Positions 5,850 through 13,842 are shown, counted from the stretch's first letter. The stretch: 18,001 bases of DNA from Candidatus Falkowiibacteriota bacterium (GCA_030600505.1 JAUVLY010000003.1:1-18001); one strand, 5' to 3'. The notes: generated by a model from the sequence alone, not told the origin. Program-made: numbers and translations.

Positions 5850-8771
5850 CTATGAAATAGCCAGCCCCCGCTCACCCTCTTTTTTCTCCATTCCCTTAAT
5901 CGGCATGCACACATAAAAGCTTGATCCCTTACCCTTGGCTGACTCAAACCAAATCTTGCCGCCCGACGATTCAACGATCATTTTTGATACATATAACCCC
6001 AGACCGGTACCCTCGGTAATGGACTTAATCGCGTTATCAGCCCGATAGAACTTTTCAAATATTCTTTTTTGAGCTTTTTTCGGAATGCCAATTCCATTAT
6101 CGTGTACCGCCACAGTAAACGTTTTTTTATTATCCTGACTCAAAATAATTGAAATATTACCGGTCTTTTCCGGTGAATAACGAATCGCGTTAATAATTAA
6201 ATTATGAAAAACCTGCCGTACTAAATTCTGGTCAAGCTTAACCTTGGGAATGCTTACGTTATTGTCTTTAAAAATAATCTTTTGCTGCCTATTTGCTGCT
6301 AAAGGCTTGGTCTCGGCAATAATATTTTTAAGTAAATTCTTGATTTCTATTTCCTGCGGCTCTACGCGGAGACGGCCGGATTCAATGCGAGTAACATTAA
6401 GTAAATCATTAACCAATCTTACCATTCGCTCGGTGGACTCATTAACGTTTTCTAAATATTCCTTTTGTTCTTTATTTATTTTCCCTGTTTCCCCTCTGAG
6501 CATCATATCGGTAAACAGCTTGATCGCGGTCAAGGGAGTACGCAGTTGATGGGAGGCGACGGCCACGAATTCTGTTTTCATTCTGTCTATTTCTTTAAGA
6601 AAGGTAATATCATGAAATATTATCGCTCCGCCAACTATTTGCTCTTTATTATCCCGCACCGGGGTGATAAACATTTCATAAAAATGGTGAACCAACGCCA
6701 CTTCGTTTATATGCGATGTCTTTCCTTTATTAAGAGCCTTTTTAACCATCTTTTGAATATCATACCTGCTAAGCAGCTTATACAAGTCTATCATGCTAAA
6801 ATACTCGCGGGAAAAACCGGTATAAGCGGAAAAAGCCGGATTCATAAGCACTATTTCTTCTTTGTCATTAAACATAATTACCCCGTCCGTCAAGCTCTCT
6901 ACCAACGAAGCCGTCTTGGAGTGCTGGGCAAGAGTTAAAGTCTGCAAACGGTCTATGGATAATGACAGAGTTGTGACTATTGCCCTTAACAAACTTAATT
7001 CGTCTTTGTTTATTTTTTGCTTCTCTGTATGTACCACCTGGATCACTCCGAGATGCTTTTCACTAATGCTTAAATAATAATACTCATAGCCAACTGGCTT
7101 GCTTTTCTTGGCATTATCCAGCCCAACGCCGTAATACTTTGGCTCAATATTCTTTATTATTTTTACCGCGGCTTTAAAATTTGTGTCTTTTTGCAACGAT
7201 AAAAAATTCGCCAAATGGCTTTTGCTTTCTTTTACATATTTTTCACTAACCGCTTCTTTTGAGTAAGTGTTATAAATAATACTGCCATCCTGGGTGGGAT
7301 TAACAATTAAATAATTAATAGTGCTAAAATCAATAAATTTATCAAAATATGAATTAGCGATCACTACTACTTCTTCAACGTCAAGAACCGAAGTTAAATC
7401 ATCACTCAGAGCCTTAAGGGCGGAAAGTTCTTTGCCTCTAGCCTCCAATTTCTGATTTAATTTTTCCAATTCTCCTTTTGAATCAGATACATCCTCTAAA
7501 ATATTCAAAGTTGCCAACCGTTGTTTTTCCAATTCTTTTTGGTCTTTCTTCGTACTCACGAGAGCAATTGATAATTCAGCGGTTTTGGTTTCTACTTCTC
7601 TTTTTAGCGATCTTGTCAATAAAAAATTAAATACTATGCCTATCAAAATAATTAAACTTATAATACCGATAGTAAAATACCATATCCGACTGATATCTTT
7701 GTTGATGGCGGCCATAACTTCCTCTTCGTCTCTTTCTACCAAAAGACACCATTGCATTTCCGGAATATAAACATGGGCCCCTATAACATCAACTCCTTTA
7801 TAATTTTGAAATACTGTCGCTTCTTTATGGGCTGCGTGCTCTCCTGGGCTATATTTATCTTTAAAGCAATGCTTAATATTTATTTCGTTAATTTTTGTTT
7901 TTAAAAAAGCGCTCTCTTCAAATTTTAAAGACGTTATCGCTAGTCTGTCTTTATTCACAAGATAAGATTCCGTAGTTCCGACCATGCTGTCTTCGCTTAA
8001 AATCGTTTTATTCAAATTATCCATTTTAATCCTAACTACCAGCACTCCAAAAAATTCATTCGCGTTTTCGCTAATAATCGGAGCGGATACTGCCATAGAA
8101 CTTTCGCCCGTTGTTCCAGCCTCATAAGCATCCTTAATATAAAAATTTTTCTTTGAATTTACAAAATAATCATTATTTGATCTGTCCTGTCCAATTTTTC
8201 TTTCGTCCGTAGAAATAACAACCTGACCATTTTTATCTAAAATAAAAATTTCATCAAATTCTTCATGCAAACTTTTATTTAATCTATCCAGCACTTTATC
8301 GTAGAGACTGCCATATTTTGGATCATCAACAAATGTTTCAAGAAGGCCAACAAAACCTTTGTTCATGTTGATAAAATTAATTTTATCTTTGTGGGTTCTT
8401 AAAAGATGCCTTATGTGATTAGCCTGAGACGCGGCTATCGCGTTTAGCGAATTTTTAACGGAACGCAATTTATCATTTTTCAAATTTTGAGTGATCTGAT
8501 ACGTGCTAAAAACAAATAAAACTATTACTAAGAACAAACTTCCGGCTAACAATCCCATGATCGCGGTTCTTTCAATCCTAATTAAGCTTAACCGCTTAAG
8601 AATAAATAAAACCAAAAAAACAACGGCTAATCCGCCAAAAAACCAATAAACAACTACGTTTAAATCAATTTCTTTTTCGCTCTCTGCCTGCCCCATAGCC
8701 AAATTGAACGGCACCAACAATACTACCAAACAAAAAATCAGTATTCTTTCTTTATACTTTATCAAATTCAT
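5850..8771 (-). CDS. Membrane sensor histidine kinase, dCache-GAF-PAS-HisKA-HATPase
   Basis: This 973-residue kinase starts with a signal-like helix (about 10-27) and further membrane helices at 40-58 and 68-90. An extracytoplasmic dCache-like ligand domain covers about 91-360, with another helix at 363-386. A coiled coil (about 390-460), a GAF-like domain (455-605) and a PAS domain (about 617-725) follow. HisKA has SHQLRTP with H741. HATPase has the N-box HNLIINAIRYSP (856-867), G1 DNGIGIP (891-897) and G2 GTGLGL (921-926). All catalytic residues are present. It lacks a receiver, so the CheY-like protein encoded just downstream, before pilB, is the likely partner. The pilus could thus respond to an external small molecule; the ligand cannot be read. 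Translation signals are weak: GAGG lies about 18 bases before the ATG. Confidence 0.95.
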   Translation of the reverse strand: MNLIKYKERILIFCLVVLLVPFNLAMGQAESEKEIDLNVVVYWFFGGLAVVFLVLFILKRLSLIRIERTAIMGLLAGSLFLVIVLFVFSTYQITQNLKNDKLRSVKNSLNAIAASQANHIRHLLRTHKDKINFINMNKGFVGLLETFVDDPKYGSLYDKVLDRLNKSLHEEFDEIFILDKNGQVVISTDERKIGQDRSNNDYFVNSKKNFYIKDAYEAGTTGESSMAVSAPIISENANEFFGVLVVRIKMDNLNKTILSEDSMVGTTESYLVNKDRLAITSLKFEESAFLKTKINEINIKHCFKDKYSPGEHAAHKEATVFQNYKGVDVIGAHVYIPEMQWCLLVERDEEEVMAAINKDISRIWYFTIGIISLIILIGIVFNFLLTRSLKREVETKTAELSIALVSTKKDQKELEKQRLATLNILEDVSDSKGELEKLNQKLEARGKELSALKALSDDLTSVLDVEEVVVIANSYFDKFIDFSTINYLIVNPTQDGSIIYNTYSKEAVSEKYVKESKSHLANFLSLQKDTNFKAAVKIIKNIEPKYYGVGLDNAKKSKPVGYEYYYLSISEKHLGVIQVVHTEKQKINKDELSLLRAIVTTLSLSIDRLQTLTLAQHSKTASLVESLTDGVIMFNDKEEIVLMNPAFSAYTGFSREYFSMIDLYKLLSRYDIQKMVKKALNKGKTSHINEVALVHHFYEMFITPVRDNKEQIVGGAIIFHDITFLKEIDRMKTEFVAVASHQLRTPLTAIKLFTDMMLRGETGKINKEQKEYLENVNESTERMVRLVNDLLNVTRIESGRLRVEPQEIEIKNLLKNIIAETKPLAANRQQKIIFKDNNVSIPKVKLDQNLVRQVFHNLIINAIRYSPEKTGNISIILSQDNKKTFTVAVHDNGIGIPKKAQKRIFEKFYRADNAIKSITEGTGLGLYVSKMIVESSGGKIWFESAKGKGSSFYVCMPIKGMEKKEGERGLAIS

Positions 8772-8830
8772 TATTTTTTATTTATTTACCTCTGACTCCA
8801 CAATTTTCTTATCTCAACCATAAAATTATA

Positions 8831-8858
8831 AATAAAAAATCCGGCTAAAAACCGGACA
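8831..8858 (-). terminator. Intrinsic terminator after the 7TM histidine kinase gene
   Basis: On the minus strand a TCCGG/CCGGA stem (8840-8844 with 8852-8856) and seven-base loop are followed by a TTTTTTATTT run (8831-8839). It is correctly placed to end the transcript of the radical SAM-GNAT-kinase operon. It separates that operon from the pilus-side kinase. The rest of the gap (8859-8980) is AT-rich with nothing else recognised. Confidence 0.75.
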
Positions 8859-8980
8859 ATTAAATTTGCCTAAAAATTAAATAAAAAACTCCTCCTTGGC
8901 TAAACATGGGGTTACAATTATATGTCTAAAATAATTAATTTCTGTCAATATTATAACACATTTTACCCAAAAAAAACAAA

Positions 8981-11128
8981 TCAAAAATGTTCAATTGGCA
9001 TGGTAATTATAAATTTCGTACCTTTATTCTTCTCGCTTTTTACCTTTATTCCGCCATTATGCCTTTCTATTATCTGTTTGCATATTGCCAGCCCCAAGCC
9101 GGTTCCCTTTTGCTTGCCTTGCTCTTTATCTCCGGCGCGATAAAAGCGCTGAAAAAGCTTGGGGATATTCTGCTTAGCGATTCCGATTCCATTATCAGCC
9201 ACTATTAATTCAATCGTGTCTTGATCTTGTTTAAGGCTTAAGCTTATTTCTTTATCACCGGCTTCTCTCATATACTTCACGCTGTTGCTTACCAGATTGG
9301 TAACCATCTCTTCAATTGCTTTTTTGTTTCCAAAAAATTTTATGTTATTTTCAATCCTATGATTTATTTTTATATTTTTTTCGCTGGTAATAATTTTGTA
9401 GCTTTCAATCAATTCATTTAAAAACTCGCTTAAATCAAATTTTTCTTTTTTCTCGTCTTTGATTTCGGATTCAAGCTTTGAGAGCCGAAGCATGGCGTAA
9501 ATAAAATTTGAAACCCGGTCGATTGACCGCTCAATCACCTTAATTTCTTTGCTTCGCTTAAGCTTGGGGGTTAACTGCGACAATTCTCCTTTTAATATCG
9601 TAATCGGAGTCTGCAGACCATGAGCCATTTCCTGCATCATCTTTTTCTGCTCTTCCTGCAGACCCAATATTTTAGCGGTACGTTTTTTAACTTTTTTCTC
9701 CAGCTCCTTGGAATACTCTTTGACTTGTTGAAACAGTTTTGCCTTATCAAGGGCCACGGCTGCCTGATATAAAAATGTTTTTAAAAGCTTTATATCTTCG
9801 GGAGTATATTGATTGCCGGACAACTTTTTAGTTAGTATTATAAGCCCAATTAACTTTTGATTCAATAAAATGGCTACATAAACTTCAACACCATATTTGA
9901 CCGCGTTTTTATGCGTTTGATTGATCGCTTCTATTTCCGCTTCATCAGCTTTTTTTATCATTAACTCATTAACTATCTCCGGAATTTCATCAATCAATAA
10001 AATCGGCTGATTTCTTGTCTCAATAATCCTAATTAACTCCGGAGTGTAAAGCCCACTTGTTTGGCGCATGCTCTCGTTGGTACTTAATATAATATTTTGT
10101 TTTGGCAAAACAACAGCCACAAAAGAAATTTTAAATATTTCCTGAATTTTATATATTGTTTTACTTAACAGCTTTTTAAGCTCAATATTCCTATTTAATA
10201 TCTCACTTAATTCATATATTGCCTGGGAATAATCATACTTATCTTTAAAGAATATCTTGTCGGTTGCTTTGCGAAAAAATCTTTCCAAATAAGGAACGCC
10301 ATATATGCCCAGGACAACTGATAAACCGGCGGCAAATAATACTGTAACATCAGATGACTGTTGAAAGAAAAAACCCAGTACAAATACTAATGAAATATAA
10401 ACACCAACTATTATAGCCAACAAAGCTGAATAAATCATCCCGCGCTGGATAATAACACGGATATCAAATAAATGATGTTTTACAATCGCGTAACTGGTAA
10501 ACCCGATAAAAAATATTGTGCCGTAAGAACCAACTCGAAACCATTCAATTGACAGTTTATCCTGAAAAAATAAATTAATAATAGCCCCCACTAACGAGGC
10601 TAAAAAAAATCCGTACAAAACGTACGAAGTCTGCAATTTTTTTATACCATTAAAACAACAACATTTCATAACTAACAGCAAAGAACCGCCTATCAAAGAA
10701 AATAAAATAAAACCAGCGTAAAACGGAAATAAAATGCCATAACTAAACCTAATAACTGCCTGATCTATATTGATATTATATATAATTAAATCATTTAAAA
10801 TAAAAATTATGAGAACAATAATAAGGCTAAATAGACCAACGATCAATTTTTTGGAAATTTTTTTATCTTCCAAAAAATAAAAACAAAATAAAAATCCAAA
10901 ATAACTAAACATTAAAGCGGCAATAAAATCCAGGTACAAAAATATCCGGCGCAGCAAAAAAGAAATCGGTTCATTTTGCAAATAATTAGCAATAATCCAC
11001 ACAACCACGCTTATGGTAAGCATAATAAAAATTTTATTATCCTTGCCCCTGGGATTAGTATTGTATACCAACACACCCAAACATAAATGTGCTATCAATA
11101 TAGAAACAAATAAAACAAAAGAAAACAT
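8981..11128 (-). CDS. 7TM-type sensor histidine kinase with GAF, HisKA and HATPase
   Basis: The 715-residue kinase opens with a seven-helix membrane sensor (about 4-215), as in HisKA_7TM proteins, then two more helices (about 230-253, 261-280). A GAF-like domain (about 300-460) and coiled coil (460-500) follow. HisKA has an altered H-box, HGLQTP, in place of HELRTP, with H503 kept. HATPase has the N-box NLVSNSVKY (611-619, N615), G1 DNGIGI (645-650) and G2 GTGLGL (675-680), so it should be active. It is the last gene after the radical SAM and GNAT genes (58-base gap) and is followed by an intrinsic terminator. The OmpR-type regulator upstream of the operon is the likely partner. No Shine-Dalgarno lies close to the ATG; a GGGAGGGG sits about 35 bases upstream in a possible hairpin. 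The gene is visibly more AT-rich than the pilus genes. Confidence 0.93.
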   Translation of the reverse strand: MFSFVLFVSILIAHLCLGVLVYNTNPRGKDNKIFIMLTISVVVWIIANYLQNEPISFLLRRIFLYLDFIAALMFSYFGFLFCFYFLEDKKISKKLIVGLFSLIIVLIIFILNDLIIYNINIDQAVIRFSYGILFPFYAGFILFSLIGGSLLLVMKCCCFNGIKKLQTSYVLYGFFLASLVGAIINLFFQDKLSIEWFRVGSYGTIFFIGFTSYAIVKHHLFDIRVIIQRGMIYSALLAIIVGVYISLVFVLGFFFQQSSDVTVLFAAGLSVVLGIYGVPYLERFFRKATDKIFFKDKYDYSQAIYELSEILNRNIELKKLLSKTIYKIQEIFKISFVAVVLPKQNIILSTNESMRQTSGLYTPELIRIIETRNQPILLIDEIPEIVNELMIKKADEAEIEAINQTHKNAVKYGVEVYVAILLNQKLIGLIILTKKLSGNQYTPEDIKLLKTFLYQAAVALDKAKLFQQVKEYSKELEKKVKKRTAKILGLQEEQKKMMQEMAHGLQTPITILKGELSQLTPKLKRSKEIKVIERSIDRVSNFIYAMLRLSKLESEIKDEKKEKFDLSEFLNELIESYKIITSEKNIKINHRIENNIKFFGNKKAIEEMVTNLVSNSVKYMREAGDKEISLSLKQDQDTIELIVADNGIGIAKQNIPKLFQRFYRAGDKEQGKQKGTGLGLAICKQIIERHNGGIKVKSEKNKGTKFIITMPIEHF

Positions 11129-11138
11129 ACAATAGAAT

Positions 11139-11176
11139 TAAAAGGAGGAAAATTAATTATCTATTCCCCTCCCTTT
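11139..11176 (-). promoter_or_regulatory. Possible hairpin masking a GGGAGG site before the 7TM kinase gene
   Basis: On the minus strand AAAGGGAGG can pair with TCCTCCTTTT, with about 20 bases between them, in the 58-base leader of the 7TM kinase gene. The purine tract is a strong anti-16S match but lies too far from the annotated ATG to initiate directly unless the leader folds. It could be chance in a purine-rich stretch. Confidence 0.25.
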
Positions 11177-11186
11177 AATATAGCAT

Positions 11187-11807
11187 TTATTTAGTTACTT
11201 CTAAAATTATTCCCCAGCCGAGACTGTCTTTATCTATCGGGAAATAATCTTGTTTAGCCGCAATAACTTTTAAATTATCATATGAACAAAAAAAACGAAC
11301 TTCAGGGTCTTTTCTGGAAACAGAAAGAATTATTTCGGGAGTAAGTTGGCTCTCAACTATTCCCTTCTTTTTTATATAACGTTTAAGACTCGGAATGCGA
11401 ACACCTAACAATCCTCTCTGAATCATATATTTATTTTTTAATTGAACAGCTAAGGACGTAAAAATTCTGGCAACCCCGGGATGACCGAATATAACTGACA
11501 TATTAACGCCGTATAACACATCGCCATTATTATTATGATTAGTAATATAACCGTTGGCCGTAATTTCTTGCCAGGTAGGGAATTCTCCTTCTGGATAATC
11601 CCAGCGCACCCGGTGCAACACTGAAACACCGACTAAATGACTATCTTTTTCCGCTAAAAAAATTCCTTCTGGAAAAATATTCAATCTTGACTCCCACTTT
11701 TCCCTGTTTGCTCCCATTTCTTCACCCCAAACGTTTTTTTCCAACTCACACAATTTTCCAATATCATCCATAGTCGGCTGCCGATAAACAGTTTTTTTTT
11801 CTTTCAT
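11187..11807 (-). CDS. GNAT-family N-acetyltransferase
   Basis: This is a 206-residue GNAT-fold protein. The N terminus (YRQPTMDDIGKLCELEKNVWG) is a typical first strand and helix. The segment LAEKDSHLVGVSVLHRV (51-67) gives beta2-beta3. VNMSVIFGHPGVARIFTSLA (101-120) occupies the acetyl-CoA pyrophosphate-loop position with a degenerate Q/RxxGxG/A motif. The later GLLGVRIPSLKRY resembles GNATs found next to or fused with carbon-nitrogen hydrolases. The substrate is unknown. Its ATG overlaps the stop of the radical SAM gene (ATGA, 11804-11807), and an AAGGAG site lies inside that gene at good spacing, so the two are translationally coupled and probably act together. Elp3 joins a radical SAM domain to a GNAT domain, which makes this pairing suggestive; that link is inference. 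Confidence 0.8.
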   Translation of the reverse strand: MKEKKTVYRQPTMDDIGKLCELEKNVWGEEMGANREKWESRLNIFPEGIFLAEKDSHLVGVSVLHRVRWDYPEGEFPTWQEITANGYITNHNNNGDVLYGVNMSVIFGHPGVARIFTSLAVQLKNKYMIQRGLLGVRIPSLKRYIKKKGIVESQLTPEIILSVSRKDPEVRFFCSYDNLKVIAAKQDYFPIDKDSLGWGIILEVTK

Positions 11808-12922
11808 GATAAGTCTCCTTTTCTATTAGTTGGTTTGCATTTACAATCCGGTAAAGATCCAAACTCTCTAAGATCGTGATTTTTTCTAATTGCCGCAAGT
11901 AAATTAACAACCTTAGCATTACACTGCAAACAATTTTCCGGCACCTTAATCGGCTCTGGCCGGTCGGAGAATTTACCCAAATACCAAGCCGGCGATACTT
12001 TATTAATAGTTTTGACTACTTCAATAATATCCCAAAGCGTTGGTATTTTTAATTTACCGGCATTAAACAAATCTGCCCACGCAGTTCCCTTCTGTACGCA
12101 ATATGTCTCTACACTAACAACGTTAGAGCCGGCCTGCCAAGCAAATAGAACACTCTCAATCGCGCTCTTTACTATTTCCTGCCGGCTAATAAACGGCGAA
12201 CCGATCAAAACATAAGTATTAACAATCGCGCCGACTCTTTTGATTATCCTAACCGCTTCAAAGTACTCGTGGCGAGTTAGTGCTTTTTTAATATACTTAT
12301 TTCTGATCTTATCATTTGAAGATTCCAAACCAATGGCCACTTCAATTTTTTTCTTGCCTGCCGATTCAACGATTTGCTGCAGCCGTGTTTGACGCGTGAT
12401 AACATATTCTGCCCGGGATTCAATAATCAGCTTCTTGCAATCGCTTTCAATAAAAAAATCAACTATAATATCTCCGGCTTTAGCCGGCAGCTCCTCCTCG
12501 TTAATAAAGCTGCCGCCCATAAAAATAATTAACACATCAATTCGCGATTCTTCCTGGCTAATTTTTGCTTCCGCGTAAAGCGTGAATAATTTGACCAACA
12601 AAATAATTGCCAACGGACTAAATTCCCTGAATTTATACTTTTCAATCTCTTTGTTAAATCCGCACATAGCACAACCGCCGCTTTTAAAATAATGCGTACA
12701 GCCAAAACTGGGAATTTCCAAAATTGCTTTTTTAACTTGCTTTTGTTCAGCCGGATCATAGTCAGTCCTAAAACTAATTGCCTGACCAAACAAACCAACT
12801 ATCACATTTGCCCAGCCCAGCGCTAAAAATTTAAGGCGCGACACTATTAATAATTCTGTTATTCCTCCAACCAATACAACAAACAATAATGACAACAAAT
12901 ACACTCCCTTTTTTCTGTTCAT
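11804..12922 (-). CDS. Membrane-anchored radical SAM protein, RaSEA/Elp3-like
   Basis: The 372-residue protein has a radical SAM domain with a non-classical cluster motif C75-x8-C84-x2-C87 (GCTHYFKSGGCAMCGF), in place of Cx3Cx2C. Wide spacing of this kind marks the Elp3/YhcC/RaSEA (TIGR01210-like) group. Other group features are GGSF (136-139), IESRAEYV (167-174), GLESS (199-203) and a C-terminal C331/C334 with C360/C362 pair that may bind metal. Before the domain lie two hydrophobic helices (about 7-27 and 31-48), so the enzyme is probably held at the inner membrane face; such an anchor is unusual. AGGAGG (12928-12933) precedes the ATG at good spacing. It is the first gene of an operon with GNAT and a 7TM kinase. 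RaSEA relatives act on tRNA; the substrate here is unknown. Confidence 0.82.
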   Translation of the reverse strand: MNRKKGVYLLSLLFVVLVGGITELLIVSRLKFLALGWANVIVGLFGQAISFRTDYDPAEQKQVKKAILEIPSFGCTHYFKSGGCAMCGFNKEIEKYKFREFSPLAIILLVKLFTLYAEAKISQEESRIDVLIIFMGGSFINEEELPAKAGDIIVDFFIESDCKKLIIESRAEYVITRQTRLQQIVESAGKKKIEVAIGLESSNDKIRNKYIKKALTRHEYFEAVRIIKRVGAIVNTYVLIGSPFISRQEIVKSAIESVLFAWQAGSNVVSVETYCVQKGTAWADLFNAGKLKIPTLWDIIEVVKTINKVSPAWYLGKFSDRPEPIKVPENCLQCNAKVVNLLAAIRKNHDLREFGSLPDCKCKPTNRKGDLS

Positions 12923-12983
12923 TTTTTCCTCCTTTTTTTATTTTTTTTGAAAGAACTAAAAACACTCATACTCTATACTTAAT

Positions 12984-12989
12984 ATTATA
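12984..12989 (-). promoter_or_regulatory. TATAAT -10 element of the radical SAM operon, no -35
   Basis: A perfect TATAAT is read on the minus strand, with predicted start near 12977 and a leader of about 55 bases before the Shine-Dalgarno and ATG. No recognisable TTGACA occurs 16-18 bases upstream; that position is taken by the 11-bp repeat array. This is typical of promoters that need an activator. Confidence 0.65.
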
Positions 12990-13005
12990 CTAAAAAAAAC
13001 ATTAT

Positions 13006-13049
13006 GGAATTATAAAGAAAGTATAAAATTTTCATAAAGAAAGTATAAA
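13006..13049 (-). promoter_or_regulatory. Four tandem 11-bp TTTAT boxes: probable OmpR/PhoB-type operator
   Basis: On the minus strand four consecutive 11-mers each begin with TTTAT: TTTATACTTTC (13039-13049), TTTATGAAAAT (13028-13038), TTTATACTTTC (13017-13027) and TTTATAATTCC (13006-13016). Units 1 and 3 are identical; the longer 17-base match recurs with a 22-base period. From the predicted start the array spans about -29 to -72. Direct repeats in 11-bp phase across the -35 region are the classic binding pattern of PhoB/OmpR winged-helix activators. Such a regulator is encoded immediately upstream (13096-13779). The spacing is seen; the binder is inferred. Confidence 0.7.
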
Positions 13050-13073
13050 AAACTGCCTTTTTGGCAGTTTTTT
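13041..13073 (-). terminator. Intrinsic terminator of the OmpR-type regulator gene
   Basis: Eleven-base arms AAAAAACTGCC (13047-13057) and GGCAGTTTTTT (13063-13073) enclose a five-T loop. The hairpin is symmetric and could work in both directions. On the minus strand it lies 22 bases after the regulator stop codon, and its T-run merges into the first TTTAT box of the next operon's operator. Confidence 0.85.
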
Positions 13074-13095
13074 TGTCTATTATTAGTATTTTATT

Positions 13096-13779
13096 TTAAT
13101 CACCGTTTGGCCTGGTATCTATCTTATAACCCCTTCCTTGGATGGTATGAATCAGCTTTTTCTTGCCCTTAACGTCTATTTTCTTTCTTAATGACACAAT
13201 ATGCGACTCAATTGTATTGGAAAAAGGGTCAGCGCTCATATCCCAGACATGTTCCATTATCATAGAACGCGACAAGACAATACCCTTGTTTTGCATTAAA
13301 TAACTAAGCAAAGCAAACTCTTTGCGCGCCAAATATATTTCTCTGTTTCCCCGCTTGGCCGCGTGCCGGCTTACATCCAGGGTTAAATTATCCAGTTTAT
13401 AAATTTCCTGCTCTATTTTGTTTGGACGCCTTAATAGGGCTTTGATGCGGGCTGATAATTCATCTATAGAAAAGGGTTTAGTTAAATAATCGTCAGCTCC
13501 GGCGTTTAACAAATCCACTTTAGTGGTTGCTTCCGATTTAACGGATAGCATGAGTATCGGAACATTTCTACCTTCCTTCCGCAGCGCCTCACACATTTCC
13601 TTACCGGTTCGCTTGGGCATAATATTATCAAGCAGTAGAAGATCGTATTTATTATTACGAGCAAAATCCAAGCCCTTTTCTCCATTGTCGGCTGTATCAA
13701 CCGCGTAGCACTCGGCCTCTAAGCTTTTTTTTAAAAAATTCCTAATCTCTTTTTCGTCTTCAACGACTAAAATTCTCAT
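13096..13779 (-). CDS. OmpR/PhoB-family response regulator
   Basis: The 227-residue protein has a receiver domain (1-118) with acidic pocket E7/D8, phosphoacceptor D51 in LLLLDNIMP, S79 and K101 in YLTKPF. A short linker leads to a winged-helix DNA-binding domain (about 128-222), with recognition helix region SNTIESHIVSLRKKI (187-201) and wing IHTIQGRGYKI (210-220). Length is standard. An AGGAGG site precedes the ATG. It is followed by an intrinsic terminator and then an array of four 11-bp TTTAT boxes in the promoter of the radical SAM-GNAT-7TM kinase operon. It is therefore the best candidate to activate that operon, with the 7TM kinase as partner. It lies 63 bases after the HEPN gene and may be read from the MNT promoter. 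Confidence 0.96.
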   Translation of the reverse strand: MRILVVEDEKEIRNFLKKSLEAECYAVDTADNGEKGLDFARNNKYDLLLLDNIMPKRTGKEMCEALRKEGRNVPILMLSVKSEATTKVDLLNAGADDYLTKPFSIDELSARIKALLRRPNKIEQEIYKLDNLTLDVSRHAAKRGNREIYLARKEFALLSYLMQNKGIVLSRSMIMEHVWDMSADPFSNTIESHIVSLRKKIDVKGKKKLIHTIQGRGYKIDTRPNGD

Positions 13780-13842
13780 AGGCCTCCTTTTTAATTTTAA
13801 AACTTACGCATTTGACCGCTTGTGTCATTAGTCCTAAAATTA

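Noticed and set aside
5717..5974. Minus-strand 85-residue frame across repeat copy B and the kinase 3' end
   Set aside because: It consists of repeat sequence plus a shadow of the kinase gene in another frame, and matches no family.
8772..8830. Promoter for the dCache kinase at TATAAT 8825-8830
   Set aside because: The hexamer overlaps the tail of the terminator U-run in AT-rich sequence and no -35 is found at proper spacing.
12923..13005. A precursor peptide gene for the radical SAM protein (RiPP-type system)
   Set aside because: No start codon with an open frame occurs between the -10 and the radical SAM ATG, and no small gene lies elsewhere in the operon. The cluster motif also fits the RaSEA/Elp3 group better than RiPP enzymes.
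13006..13050. Short CRISPR array or simple slippage repeat
   Set aside because: Units are 11 bases with no spacers, no cas genes are near, and the exact helical phase next to a -10 points to an operator.
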